A DNA stretch of 64,000 nucleotides from Motacilla alba alba. Taxonomy: Eukaryota > Chordata > Aves > Passeriformes > Motacillidae. Shown in pieces: positions 11,301 through 51,411 of this stretch. Position 1 is the stretch's first letter. Each line of letters opens with the position of its first letter. Below the pieces are notes generated by a model that made no database searches, was not told the origin of the DNA, and saw only the letters and a program-made list of their open reading frames with translations. The stretch covers positions 6,702,618-6,766,617 of the forward strand of contig NC_052032.1 in NCBI RefSeq assembly GCF_015832195.1. Direction: 5' to 3'. Both the position numbers and the translations under genes were made by a program.

Positions 11301-14300
11301 TTGAGGGAATAGGATGCTGTGTCTGTGTGTTCCCCCTGGACACTGAGATCCCAGAGGAATCTCAGCAGGGCAGAGTGGAAGGCAGAATCTGTGTTGGAGG
11401 CTGGGGACATGTGTTTCAACTCTGACCCTTGGTGGTAGGGGAGCCAGAGTGAAAGTACAACTCTTAAGGGTACAGGTTTGCACTTGAATGTGAGCCTTGT
11501 TGGGCAGGCAGCTCCTGGAGATCACGAGGTTTCTTTCCTTGCCTCTTGTACCAGAGAGGTTGGGATCTGGATCTGTTGAGGCCACAGGTGATCCTTGTTA
11601 AACTGAGCTGTTTGTCCTCCCTGGGTTTTGCCTCTGAAATATGTAACAGCAAAGAAGTAGGCTCTTCTACTTCAGTTTGTGCTGAGCCTTGTCTCCTTTA
11701 ACGTCTTCTGGGCCTGGATGAGAGGGTAAGGAGTGTAATGTTGGTAGCTGGTGCTTCCAGGTTGTTCCACTTGAGACACCTTCCTGCTTCCCTGCAGGTT
11801 ATGAAAGCCCTGCAGCACTTCCTCTTGGGTTGGAGATAGAGTTATACTGTCCTGGCAAGCTGGCACCAGTGGGTCAGTTCCTTCTCTACAGCACGGTGGG
11901 GCAGATGGGTGAAACTGGCTGTTTCTTTGGTGGGCTGTTGTAAACAGACACTCCTTTCAAGGAAATTATTATCTGCACACCTTGGGTTTTCTGTTGCTTG
12001 AAAAAGAGGGGGAGTTTCATGAGCACAGGATCTCATAAGTACTTTCTGTGGGCTGTGGACCAGTCTTCTGACTGGGTTTTTTTTGCTCTGTGCCATAGTC
12101 TTGCATACTCAGGATGAACTATTTCTTTGTCTGCATCCTCAATTACTGGAGGTCAGGGCTCCTTTCCAGGGTGTGGTATTGTCTGTCCAGCCCTCACAGA
12201 AAGGACCACAGAACTCATTAATGTTTTTGTGTAAATACAATTGAGCTATTCTCCAGACTCCAGTCTGCTTTATCTGTTTTACAGTAAGTTACAATTCCAG
12301 CCTCTCTGGCTGCCTTTGGCCTTGCCTGCCTTCTCAGCACTGGAAAAGCTGTTTAGCAGAGAGGTGAAGCTTCTGTATTTTAAGGCCAAACCTGACATTG
12401 CAAAGACCTGTTGTCTCTAGAATGTGCAGTGAGTTACAGACAGTAGTTGTGATTCCCAACCTGTTGGTACATTCAGAAGAGGGGGCAGCAGGTGAGCTTG
12501 GTGAAGGCAGAACTGAGAAAATGAGGTCAGGTCATCAGACAGGACATGTCCTTTCTGTCTCCCTTCCCTGTTGTCAGGTTTTACCACTGTCTGTAGAGCT
12601 CCACAATGTGGAGTTAATAATAGATCTACTGTCCAGAAGACTCTGCCTCTCCTCTTCATAGTCCTGCTCCATGTTTCAAATCCTGGGAGGCTTGACTTCG
12701 AGTTCTGAGGATGGGGCTGGACAGCAGGGAAGTCCTCTGGCAGGCAGCTTCCAGCAGTATTGCTTGGCTAACAGCATACCTCTGCAACAAATCATGGCAG
12801 ATACTATCCTGGTCTCCCATTCCCTGAGCCAAGGTTCCTGGGAGATGGAGAGAAGCTGGAATTGTGCAGGATTAAAAGAACTGATACCACCAAATATGCC
12901 TGTTGATCTAAGCAAGGAGGGTCCCTCTTGTGAATCAGGAGCTCAGCGATGGAGGTGTGTTATCTCTTCTCTGCACTGCAGACTCCTGACTTGCTTCTCC
13001 CTGTCTGGCAGGATTTGGTGCAGTTTTCTGGCACTGTGTTTGGTGTTACATCCAGATCTTGGCAGGGCCTTTTTCAGGTGTACCAGCAAATCTTGGCATC
13101 TCCCTCTGGAAGTGATGCAGTAGAATGAGAGCGAGAGGTTTTTTTGTGCCTTAGACTCTTGCTACAGCCTCTGCCTTCTGCACAGCTCTTCTGCATTGAT
13201 CCCATTGTCTTTGTACTTGGATGCTGATATTCTCCTGTTGCTCCCTGCCTTACTGAGCAATCTCTGCTGGGAACTGAGTGCTCATGTGGTCCCTTCCTTG
13301 CTTGGCTCATGATCCCTGCATGGCCCAAACAGGGCTTCTTCAGGATAGAAGTGCATCTGACAGCAAGTCCTGGGCAGGTGATGACAGTGTCTCACCAAAG
13401 CCCTCCCAAGGGCAGCCAGTGGTGTCTTTCATTGCCGAGGCAGGTGGTGAGTGTTTCACAAATAGGTGGTTCTTGGTGGGACATGTTCCAGAGGTAGTGG
13501 TATCTCTGTGTTGACAGATAAATGTTCAGCTATGGAAGTACAATTAAAATTGACCCGTGTGTGTATTTAAAGAAGAGTGAACATCATTAATCTCCTCTAA
13601 AACTATACTGTGTTTTTTAAAATGTTTCACACTGCTGGTAGCATTAGGAACCACAATGTATTTCAGTTTAACCTAACTCCAGACACTTCTCTTCTGAAAG
13701 TACTGTTTAGCTTTTCCAACCTGTGAGTTTTTGAACAATTTGTGTAAAATCAGGTCAGAAATTATTCTTCTTGTGAGGAAAAACCTTTTCCCTGTTAATC
13801 TCCATTCTGTTGCTTTTTGTGTTGTTGACTGGTGCTTCCTTGCTGCTGTGAAGTGAGCAAGGAGTGAAGATCTGCAGTAGTCAGGACTGTGCTCGGTGTA
13901 GAGCTCAGTAGTGTGTGAGTAGCTGAAATGATTCCTTCTAGTATGTGTGTTACCTTTCATAAATCTGTTTGCCCTGCTCAGCTAAGGCTGGCTGACTTCC
14001 AGATACTCGAGCTCCATTGAAGTCTTGTGAATAAAACACCAGCAGCCCAGCCTCCTGCATACATAGATTTGCAGAGAGCTTTGCAGACAATCCTGTTTGT
14101 CAGGAGTCCCTCAGTTTGGCTGTGTTTTCAGCTCGGGGGTTTCCAGTTCTTACCAGTGCCAGTAACTCATGGTTTTCACGTTTTTTTGCAGGACAGGCTG
14201 TAGCTCCAAGATTTGCATGCTTGTAAGTCTAATGTCTTAAAGATGTTATAATTTTACTGTTGCTTTCTGGATTAGAATTTACCCCTTTAAAGGCAGTTAG

Positions 14301-16523
14301 ACAGGGTCAATACCCAAAAAATTGGATCCAGGGTAGTATGATGTGGACATGACTATGCCTGGACACTGGAGCTCTCTGCCTAAGTGCTTCAGTGCAGTTA
14401 TTTGTACCCTGGGATCTCCAATGGAACTGGTCATACTGCAGTATTTTGTGATTGCTCAGACACTCAGTGTTTTGCTTTCTGGTGCTGTCCCTGGATATAG
14501 CAGGAGAATGAGAAGAGCTACCCTCCATGCTGAAACTGATAGCAAGCCTTCCCCCACAGACCTCAATAAACCCAGAGAGAAACCTTGCAGAAATGCTGGT
14601 GATTGATTTTTTACAATTTCTCTGTAACAGGGGATATTGCTTTCTTCAGGGTCAGCTGTTGGGCACCGGAGCCCTGAGCACAGGTCAGAGGCTCTGCCGA
14701 GGCTGTCAGTTTTCACTTGTCAGCATCAACACGTGCCTTCTAGTTCCAGCTCTGCGAATAATGAGCATGCAGGCTGCCAGTTGAGTTCTAAATGATCCAC
14801 GATTTTTATCAGAAATAGCTTTGCTCTTCAAGACTAGAAGGTCTTTATGGTCCCTTCTTGGATTCCCTGCTTAACTGTGTGATGGGAAGATAGTGCAGTG
14901 CTGTGCCAGTCTTGGGAGGCTCTGTGGCCTCTTTGAAGTGCTGTGGGTGAACTGGGTGCTGAGTGATCTCCCTGGCTGATAACACCCTTGGAGTAGCTGG
15001 GATCTGCAGGAGGGACAGGCAGCAAGGTCCTGCCAGTCCAACAGCTCTGACCCAGCTCAGTGCTGCTGCAGTCTCTTTGCACAGTGACTATGGAAGTTGC
15101 TTCACCTCTCCGTGGTCTCCTTTTCCCCTTTGGAGCACGCACATAACACACAAACAAAGCTGTGTTTCATGTCTTCGGAGCATGAAGGAGTTGAAAGTGA
15201 ATTTCATTTATCCAGACAGCAGTTTTGTCTGTCCCAGGAAGTTTGACAAGGGGCTTTATCCCGACATGTCCCCAGCTTCTCTGTTGTGCAGTGGTTGTTT
15301 ATTCTTCCCGAATCCTTTTAATGATAGAAGATGTAATCAAGAGGCAACTGAGACCCGGTTACATAACTGTTGTCAGGGTTTCTCTTTGGCAGCATTGCAC
15401 TGTGTGCTGTTTGCACACTGACTTTTAGGAACTCATGGCTTTTCTGTTAACCAGATAACTCCTGAATCTGATCTGGGTAGGTGGTTTGTTGTTGTTGGGT
15501 TATTTTTAAACACCTTCTAATTTTGTCTGGTTTATGCTTTCTAAAGTTCAGAGTAGATTTTACTGCTTTTCTTGTGAGGTTGGTACAGGGTTGACATGGT
15601 GTGGATAGGCCCTGAGCCAGGTTCCCTCTGCAAGGCTCAATATACCTGTAAAAGCAGGTGGTTGTGCTCTTGCCAGCACAGCACCCTCTGCTCTTTGTTC
15701 TGCTCTGGGGCTCCCCACAGCTCTGCCCCTTCAAAAAGCTCATTGTTCTCAGTCCAACTTGTGCTTTCCTGCCAAGTGTATGCTAATCACTGTGTTTTCT
15801 CCCTCTCTTTTATGTCTGTCCTACTAATAAAATACAGTGCAAATGGGCAAGTGAGGGAGGAGCTGTTGTTTTCTTTGGCACGTAGTGACCATCTGAGCAA
15901 AGATGAACCAGACTGGAGCCAAAGATCTGTTTGCTACTCTGCAGGAAGAGGTGCCTCAAGACTGCCAGCCAGCCCTGTTGCCTCCACAAAGCCTTCATGC
16001 TGCAGCCCCGTGTGGAGGTCCAGCAGAAATGCTGTGAGGGGCTTCTTGGGGACCCGGGTGTTTTTCCTGAGCATCCTATGGATGCTGTTTTTGAGTGACA
16101 GAAAACACTTTTTTTTTTTCCCTGACTGCCCAGCACAGTCCATGGCTTCTTGCTCCTGATAGACATGGTTTAAATCCTGCAGTGCAAGAACAAATGCTGT
16201 GTAGTGCCAGGCTTGTTGGTCAGACACCTGCCCCAGCAGCAGCCTTCAGATGGGCTTTACTGGGCCAGTTGCAGTTGGCACTGCGTTCCCAGTTCCAGCA
16301 TGTTCACAGTGTGTGCTTTAATTTGTACATAATGTGTGATGGACTAATCCTCTTACCTGCAAATCGTATTTGATAAGGCATTGCTGATGGGAATTATAGC
16401 CTTTGGTCAGATACAGTTTCTTTCAGAAAGAGTGATTTCTGTCTCTGTTGGAAAAGGCTTTCAGCTGGGTGAGTTTCAGAAAGTGTGAGGTGTGGGAAGA
16501 TCAGAGATGTGTGTATGTGCCTG

Positions 16524-16555
<32 letters not shown>

Positions 16556-17696
16556 TGTATATAGTGTTTTGTTACTCCCAACACAGAGTTGAAACCCTAG
16601 AATGGTTTCATTTTACCCTAACAGATGGTGAAATGAAACTGCCAGCAGTTTTGGGCTTGAAGTAAAGGCTTTACAACAAGAAATCTGGAAATCTAAATTA
16701 TGTGAGAAAAGGTTAGATGAAGCTCCTAGATTTGAGAAAATTTAGAACAGAATGATGCTTTTAAAAAAAATGTAAGCTACGTCCATTGAAAGTAAGCAAA
16801 GTGTCTTTTTTGACATAAGAGTTAATGTACAGTGTGAGCTCTACATATTTCAGCTTTATCCCAGGCTCCAAGAGCCAAAAAGCCAAAGTAAGGAGACTGC
16901 CTGCATGATGGGTGTTACTCACAGCATGTTGTGCCAGCAAAGATCAGATTGAAAAATTAACAAACCACATCCATTACGGAAAGTATATTTCAAGCTAAAA
17001 ATTATGTTCAAGATGCCAGCAACAGAGGAATATAACTTTTTGGTAATGTGTTTGGAGAATTCATAGTAGAACAGCTGAACTCACAGGCTCAAGAATCTGA
17101 ATCTGGTACAGTTGAGCAGGCTTTTTCTGACTCCATAACTCTCTTTCATGGCCAGCCAATGAGAAAAGGGAATTTGGAGAAATACTTCTGTTGTCTTCCA
17201 GTGATGCTCTCAAAGCATTAATTGCTGGTATAACTGTGGCCAGTGTGGAACTACAATCTAAACACTACAAACCCAATGCTTCAGGGGAAATGCAATGATA
17301 AATTCCAGTGTGGTATAAGATACAAAGATACAGTGCTTTTCTGGCATTTATGTTTAGGAATCTGTGTTTAGCTGTTTATTGTCAGCCTTACTCTTTTAAA
17401 GCAAGGACTAGTTGACCCCCCTGTGTTCTCATTCTTAAAGAATCTTACTTCTTTCAGCACTGGAGTGGCAGAAAAAAGATGCCATGAGAAGTGTGTTCTT
17501 GCAGTTCTTTTCATTCAGTTTGTGGCTTTTAAAGCCCAAAAGCTTCTTGTGACTAAAGAGGAGGAAGTTAAAACTTGTATCTTGGTGTGTGTGCTCACTT
17601 GTGTGTTCAGTTCTTGCTGTTGAGTGTGCTCTGTTTTGCTTGTCCGTGGCTGAAGAATCCATTTGATGGGTTTTCCTGCTTCTCTTCCATTAAAGG
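4489..17696 (+). other. PRRC2B: PRRC2B intron 1 (about 13.2 kb)
   Basis: Bounded by the donor GTGGGT at 4489 and the acceptor at about 17696-17699. I find no supported gene inside. Its open frames (for example 187 codons at 15596-16159 on + and 124 codons at 10733-11107 on -) show no recognisable protein. It contains homopolymer T/A runs and a TA/CA microsatellite near 16.5 kb. The stretch 16.6-17.3 kb is more A-rich and could be an old unidentified insertion, but I cannot assign it. Confidence 0.75.
16522..16563. repeat. (TA)n(CA)n microsatellite
   Basis: A short TATATATATA run is followed by about eleven CA units and then TGTATATA. It is seen directly and lies in intron 1 of PRRC2B. Confidence 0.92.
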
Positions 17697-46394
<28,698 letters not shown>

Positions 46395-47886
46395 GAGCAC
46401 CTCTGATGCCCAGCTGGTCCTGCTGCCTGAGAGGCACCACAGCTTAGACTGGACCCCACTGGATCTCCTGAAAATCTCACCAGATCTATCCCCACCCCAC
46501 ACTGACTGACTACAGCAACATCATTCAAGCCCCTCTCCCAACAAAGCAGTTCGAAACAGTGGATATGACATTGACCTGCTTGCTTTAAAACAAACCAATC
46601 ATGTGACTTTTAAGTGGCTTTAGCCATTTTTTTTTTTATTTCCCCCCTCCCCATGCCCCATCCACAGGTAGCTGTGATTGCTCACTTGGCAAAGCCCGTC
46701 CTTCTCCTTCCCTACTTCTGTCTCAGCAGAGTGGCAATTGGGGGAGAGGGGTTTAGTTTGAGGTTTTTCATTTTAAAGGCAGCTGAGGTTTTTACAAAAA
46801 AGCTGTATCTTTGTTTATAGCAGAACTTTTATATGTTCTCTCATTCCCCTCCTTCTTTCTGCTTTCCTCATTCCTTTCAGAAAAGAATTCCCTTCAGCTA
46901 AAATGGTGTTCTGACAAAACTCTGCTTAGTTCTGTATATGGTTCTGTGCTATGTTGAGAGTTCGAGTTTGTTTGGGTGTATTTCCCCAGATGATTTAGTC
47001 TTTCAGACTATTTGATTAAAAAAAAAACAGGACAGATACGACATTTGTTAATTTTTCAGTATTTTTGTTTCAAGCTAGAGGCAGTGCTTGTAGTAGGAAG
47101 AAATGTGTACTAAAGAAATATAGTACATCAGTGCATAAATCCTGAAACTTGCACCACTTCAACACAGCTTTGGGGTGCTTTGTGCACAACAAAATTTGAC
47201 ATTTCAATTTTTAAGGAAAAAACCCAAACCACCAGATTTCTGTTGCAAGCTCATAGAGATCTAGGTGTTTAATTTTTCCTTTTCGTGGGTTTCGGATTTT
47301 TTTGGTGACTGCAAAACACACGCCAAAATGTAAATCATAGATTTACAAAATGTAACATTTATTAGGAAGAAAAAAATTCCCACAGCACATGGGTCAGAAG
47401 AGTTGGCTAGAGCCAACGGGTCTGTATGGACTACTTTTTGTAGTTGTGATGCTCTCATGCTCCCTGCCTTGGCTGCTCGAATTCTTCGTGTCTCCTGAGA
47501 CTTGTCCTATATTGTGTTCATCCCTTGGGGCTGCTCTCCTAAGCTTTGCTCTTTTCCCCGAGTCTTGCTTTCTATTCCTCTATTCCATGGCCTTTTGTAA
47601 AATTTGCATAGAAATACGTTGGTAAGGGAGCCCCTCTGCAAGGCACACTTGGAACCTCCTGTTTTGGGTTGGAAGCGCGTGGTTACAGAGGCAGATTGGA
47701 ATCATCCTTCTCCTCTCCTTCCCCAGGTGAACAGCAAAGGGTTCTTTACTCTGATGCAGTTGCATATAGTGTGTGTACAGCACCGTCACCTCACCACTCC
47801 TCTCCAGTGTTTGATGATCTACCCAAGGAAGATCCCAGTGGGAGAGGTTGGGTTTTCTTTCTTTGGCTGTTTGGTTTTGGTTTCTG

Positions 47887-47922
47887 TGAGCGTGCGTGTG
47901 TGTGTGTGTGCGTGTGTACGTA
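47887..47922. repeat. (GT)n-rich microsatellite in the PRRC2B 3' UTR
   Basis: An interrupted GT/GC dinucleotide run (GTGTGTGTGTGTG core) is seen directly, followed by a T10-class homopolymer. Confidence 0.85.
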
Positions 47923-49042
47923 GATTTTTTTTTTTAGGATGGACCTAAAAGTTCCTGAAAGGGCTTGGAGTCCTGATGGTAGTCTAAAGTAAAAACTACT
48001 TTCAGCTAACTTGGTTTGTGTTGTTTAGCTCTTTCAAAATGTAAAGTAGGCTGGTCACTCTGAAGCGAGGGACAGAACCGTTTTTGGAGATGGTAGCTTG
48101 CTCACGGGCTGTGCGTCAGCCTCTGCTGGGTGGCAGAAAGTCATTTGGTGGTGGTTCCAAAGAAGATATTTTGAACAAAGAATGTATTGGGGAAGGGATC
48201 TGAAAGGTGTTCTTGTTTCTTTGTTTGCTTTTTTTTTTCCCCTCCCCTTTCTGGAAAAAGATCCTTTGTAACTTTGTAAGGATGCATTTGAAGTTTTAAG
48301 CTAGGCATAAATATGATTTTTATACAGTAGCTTTAAAGAGCTTAGAAACCTAAACTAACTTAGGCATAGTAATGTCCCCTCTCCATAGGTGTCCCCATGG
48401 AACATGGCAGAGAACCCGAAGGGAAAGGGATAGGATGGTACTTTAAGAAAAAATAAGAGCTCTTTTTTCCTTAGGTTTTATGGATTTTAATTTCAGAGCA
48501 GAGTGTGCCAGCATCTCTCTAGCATCCTCCTTAAAGTACAGGGTTTGAGATTTAGTGACAGATATTTCCCCAACCTTCAGACATCTCCCAGATCTGCATC
48601 CTCATCTGCTAGTCCTGCTCCCAGTGTTTTCCAAAGATTGCACCTCCAGTAGGTCATCCCACCCTTGTTTCTGTTTTTTCCCTTGAAATACCATTTACAG
48701 CAGAATTGTCTGTTTGGGATTTTTTTATTATCCTTCTGCCCAGCTGGCCCTAGCTAATATGAGCCCAGAATCTAACTAATGGCTAAAGAGACTTACCTGA
48801 GCCCCCCTCTTCTCATCCCTTCCCTACTCTAGACACACTACTTCAGCTTTACAAAGACACTAACCTCCTTCCTCCCACCTGTGTGACTTCCAAATGGTCA
48901 AACGTGTTGGAGAAACTGGGTTATTGCAAGACCCAAGTTACTGCAGTCCCTCTGGTGTACATGCCATCAGAACTACAAAACTTCCTGTTGAAAAAGGTCA
49001 CCCTTCTTTCTCTTTTAATCCCTCCATTCCTTCCCCCAACAG

Positions 49043-49048
49043 AATAAA
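49043..49048 (+). terminator. PRRC2B: Possible proximal polyadenylation signal AATAAA
   Basis: An exact AATAAA hexamer in CAGAATAAAACAC context lies within the 3' UTR. A U-rich area follows within 60 nt. It could give a shorter transcript; only 3'-end sequencing would tell. Confidence 0.35.
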
Positions 49049-49316
49049 ACACTAGAATTTATTTATACGTATTTGATGTTGTAGGTCTAGGTGAAAAAGT
49101 AATTGTTTCACTGCTCTATTTATATATTATGTCTGAATTATTCTGTGCAGGAAAGGCCAAGAAATGCATGTGAGCTTCATTCCATTCTCAACTTTGCGTG
49201 ACTGTCAGCTGCAGTTGGCAAGACTCTCTCTCACTTGGTGGAGTTTTGTGTGATGGAAAGCAGTTTTAGAGCCCAAATTTCTACGGTGCAATATCCTTCT
49301 CTGGCATATATTTTAG

Positions 49317-49344
49317 CTTGTTTGTTTGTTTGTTTGTTTGTTTA
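49317..49344. repeat. (TTTG)n microsatellite
   Basis: About six TTTG units lie in the PRRC2B 3' UTR and are seen directly. Confidence 0.9.
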
Positions 49345-50295
49345 AAGCTAGTCCAAGGTTAGTGCAGTTTGTGGTGCTCTGGAGTCAAAAGGAAAAGCCT
49401 CTGATCCTCAAAGGAGCAGAAAAGCCAAGGGAGCTGGGATGCTGACAAAATCCAGCTTGGAGAGAAGGATGGAGAGGCACAGAACGTATCAGTACAGCTA
49501 CAGAGGGTCCTTCTGCTTGCTGTCTGCTCTGTTGAAGGGTTGATTTACTGCTGATTTATTCCTTTGTGAGTTGCTTTTGCTTTGACTGGAAGTCAGCTAC
49601 CAAACTGCAGTCTGCTCCTGCTGGGGAAGGTGCAGGGTGCCCTGGGAGGGAAAGGTGGAGCCCATCTTTCCAGCAGTAAGCAGGAACGTCTAGAGGCTGA
49701 CTGCTGCTCTTGTTCAGCAGAGGGTGTGAAGCACCTGTGATCAGTTCCCTGTCTCACAGTCACGGCCAGCAGCTCCAGGCAGTGCTGCTGCCCTCACCCC
49801 TTCTGTTAGCTCTTAATTTAAAAACAAATCAACGTTGAAGTCTGGGAAGAAAAAAAAAAAAAGGGAATAAAAAGGCACTCCAGTGTATTTTACCAGACAA
49901 GCAGAAGCAGCACAGTCAGCAGTGACACTGGCCTTGCTGTTGGTGTTCCCTGGCTTGCTCTGGCTGTGTAGCACCTCTGGGTGTGTTCGCTGCCCGCTGC
50001 GCTCCCGTGTGCGGTGTTCCACTCGCTCCCTCCACTCCTCCCTGCAGCAGTGCTGCACCGCCACCAGCTACCCCGTGCTTCCTGTGTCTTTATGATACAA
50101 TTCCAGACGAGCTGAGTGTTTTTGCTGTCTCTCACCTCTTGGCTGCACCAGCCCTGCATGCCAGGACCTCCTCCTGTTGCGTTTTCTTAACCCTCCCTTT
50201 CGCTCCAGGCCGGTTAAGCACAGGTTCATTCCTTGTAGCACTGGTTCTTTTTTTATTCAGCTACCCAGTTTCTTCATGAGAAAGTTGCATTTGTG

Positions 50296-50301
50296 AATAA
50301 A
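50296..50301 (+). terminator. PRRC2B: Polyadenylation signal AATAAA (candidate end 1 of PRRC2B)
   Basis: The exact hexamer is in TGTGAATAAAATTTAATTTACA. It would give a cleavage site near 50.32 kb and a 3.9 kb 3' UTR. Confidence 0.5.
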
Positions 50302-50919
50302 ATTTAATTTACAACAGCCACCAGCGTGCTTAGTTATGATGGCACATGGACGGAAAAGGTGCATTTTGCTGAAAAAAGAGACAGCAGAGTCCAGCTATTT
50401 TTGTTTCTTTTAATCCAAAGACCACCAGGTTTTCCATAGACACTCCCTTGGGTTCAGTGGCTCGTTCTGGCTGCTCCAGATGTCCTTGACAGTTCCCCAG
50501 GAATCGCAGCTGCAGCAGTGAGGCGCTCACCCTTTAGCATGTCTCGAGGCATTGTCCTTAGCTGGAATCCTCCCTCTGGTTCTGTAGAAATTGCATTTGT
50601 TGTTTCTCAAGGGGATATTGTCCTCCTTAAAGCTTTTAACTTCATGACCTGTATAGTAAATTTTTTTTGGCCTTTCCTCTCTTTGTCTTTTCATGTAGAC
50701 CAGATATTTGAAAGGGCAGACGATGGATAATTGTGTAACGTGCAACCTGTTTATATTTTTTGGAAACTTTAACTCAGACCGGAATTCGAATCACGGAATC
50801 ACCAGGCCAGTTGCGGCACACTCTTTATTGCCCTTCTCCTCGTTTCAGTACCTATTGTTTCTCCTTTCAAATATGTGATTGTATTAGCTCTTTCCATATG
50901 AAAGAATTCTCCTTATTTA

Positions 50920-50945
50920 AATAAAAAAAAATTAAAAAAAATAAA
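50920..50945 (+). terminator. PRRC2B: Clustered AATAAA signals (candidate distal end of PRRC2B)
   Basis: Two AATAAA hexamers (50920-50925 and 50940-50945) flank an A-rich stretch and are followed by GCAGATTATGC and a T-rich region. This is the last signal before the A/C-rich spacer and the POMT1 CpG island, so it is the likeliest distal terminus. Confidence 0.6.
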
Positions 50946-51003
50946 GCAGATTATGCTTTTCTCAAATTCCCCAGTCCCTTGTCTGGTTATTTTAGTTAGT
51001 TAT

Positions 51004-51236
51004 TTTTTTATTATTAATTCAAAGCAAAACAAAACACCACAAAACAAAAAACCCTCAAAAAAACAAAACACAAAAAAATGCCGAAAGTGAAACAAAACCA
51101 AACCAACACAAAACCCCAAAAAAACCCAAAAAAAACCCCCAAAAAAAACCACAAAAAAAGGACAAAAACAAAACAAAACAAAACCACAAAAAACCCCAAA
51201 AGACCAAACTAAACAAACTAAACACACAACAGAAAA
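51004..51236. repeat. A/C low-complexity tract between PRRC2B and POMT1
   Basis: After about 51020, over 200 bases of the + strand are almost only A and C (AAAACC, AAACAAAA, CCCCAAAAAA words) with few G or T. The tract fills nearly the whole gap between the last PRRC2B poly(A) signal and the POMT1 CpG island. No exact unit is conserved, so it is best called low-complexity and not a true satellite. Confidence 0.85.
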
Positions 51237-51338
51237 GCCCCCGTGGCCGGGTCGCTGGTTATGACCATGAGCCCAGGTGCTGGCGGGTCCCTCACAGCCG
51301 CCATGTCTGGTAGGCCGGGCCCTGTCGCCACACCCGGG

Positions 51339-51352
51339 GTCGCCATGGCAAC
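51339..51352. promoter_or_regulatory. RFX X-box (GTCGCCATGGCAAC)
   Basis: The site has two half sites, GTCGCC and GGCAAC, separated by AT. It fits the GTNRCC-N(0-3)-RGYAAC consensus with no mismatch. Position in the POMT1 CpG island just upstream of the predicted first donor suggests function, which is inference. Confidence 0.75.
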
Positions 51353-51387
51353 ACTTCCTGGTTCCGCCCCGTGCTGACGCGTGCGTC

Positions 51388-51395
51388 TGACGTCA
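51388..51395. promoter_or_regulatory. CRE palindrome TGACGTCA
   Basis: An exact eight-base CREB/ATF site lies 36 bp downstream of the X-box and 16 bp before the predicted donor. Seen directly; occupancy is inferred. Confidence 0.75.
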
Positions 51396-51411
51396 CGTCC
51401 GGTGTCGCCAG

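Larger units (their letters stand above)
46395..50960 (+). other. PRRC2B: PRRC2B 3' UTR
   Basis: After TAG at 46392-46394, about 4.5 kb lacks splice-bounded coding exons and leads to a cluster of polyadenylation signals. Mammalian PRRC2B also has a multi-kilobase 3' UTR. Composition is mixed, with T-runs, a GT repeat near 47.89 kb, a TTTG repeat near 49.32 kb and AU-rich patches such as TATTTATA near 49.06 kb. The downstream end is inferred from the AATAAA cluster. Confidence 0.75.
51240..51411 (+). promoter_or_regulatory. POMT1: POMT1 CpG-island promoter and non-coding exon 1
   Basis: A CpG-dense stretch ends in the donor GTCGCCAG|GTAGGG at 51412, a plausible non-coding first exon as in vertebrate POMT1, where the ATG is in exon 2. 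It contains a perfect RFX X-box at 51339-51352, an ETS-type CACTTCCTGG directly after it, and a full CRE palindrome TGACGTCA at 51388-51395. There is no TATA box. The start site is unknown, so the exon's 5' limit is open. An ATG in GCCGCC context at 51303 opens a 24-codon frame ending at 51377, before the donor; it would be an upstream ORF if transcription begins above it. Confidence 0.7.

Noticed and set aside
15596..16159. 187-codon frame in PRRC2B intron 1
   Set aside because: The translation looks like random translated intron (Cys/Ser/Phe-rich with homopolymer Phe), with no family resemblance.
50780..50806. CR1-like AATCACGGAATCACCAGG near the PRRC2B 3' end
   Set aside because: Too short, with no following CR1 body, so chance similarity is likelier.
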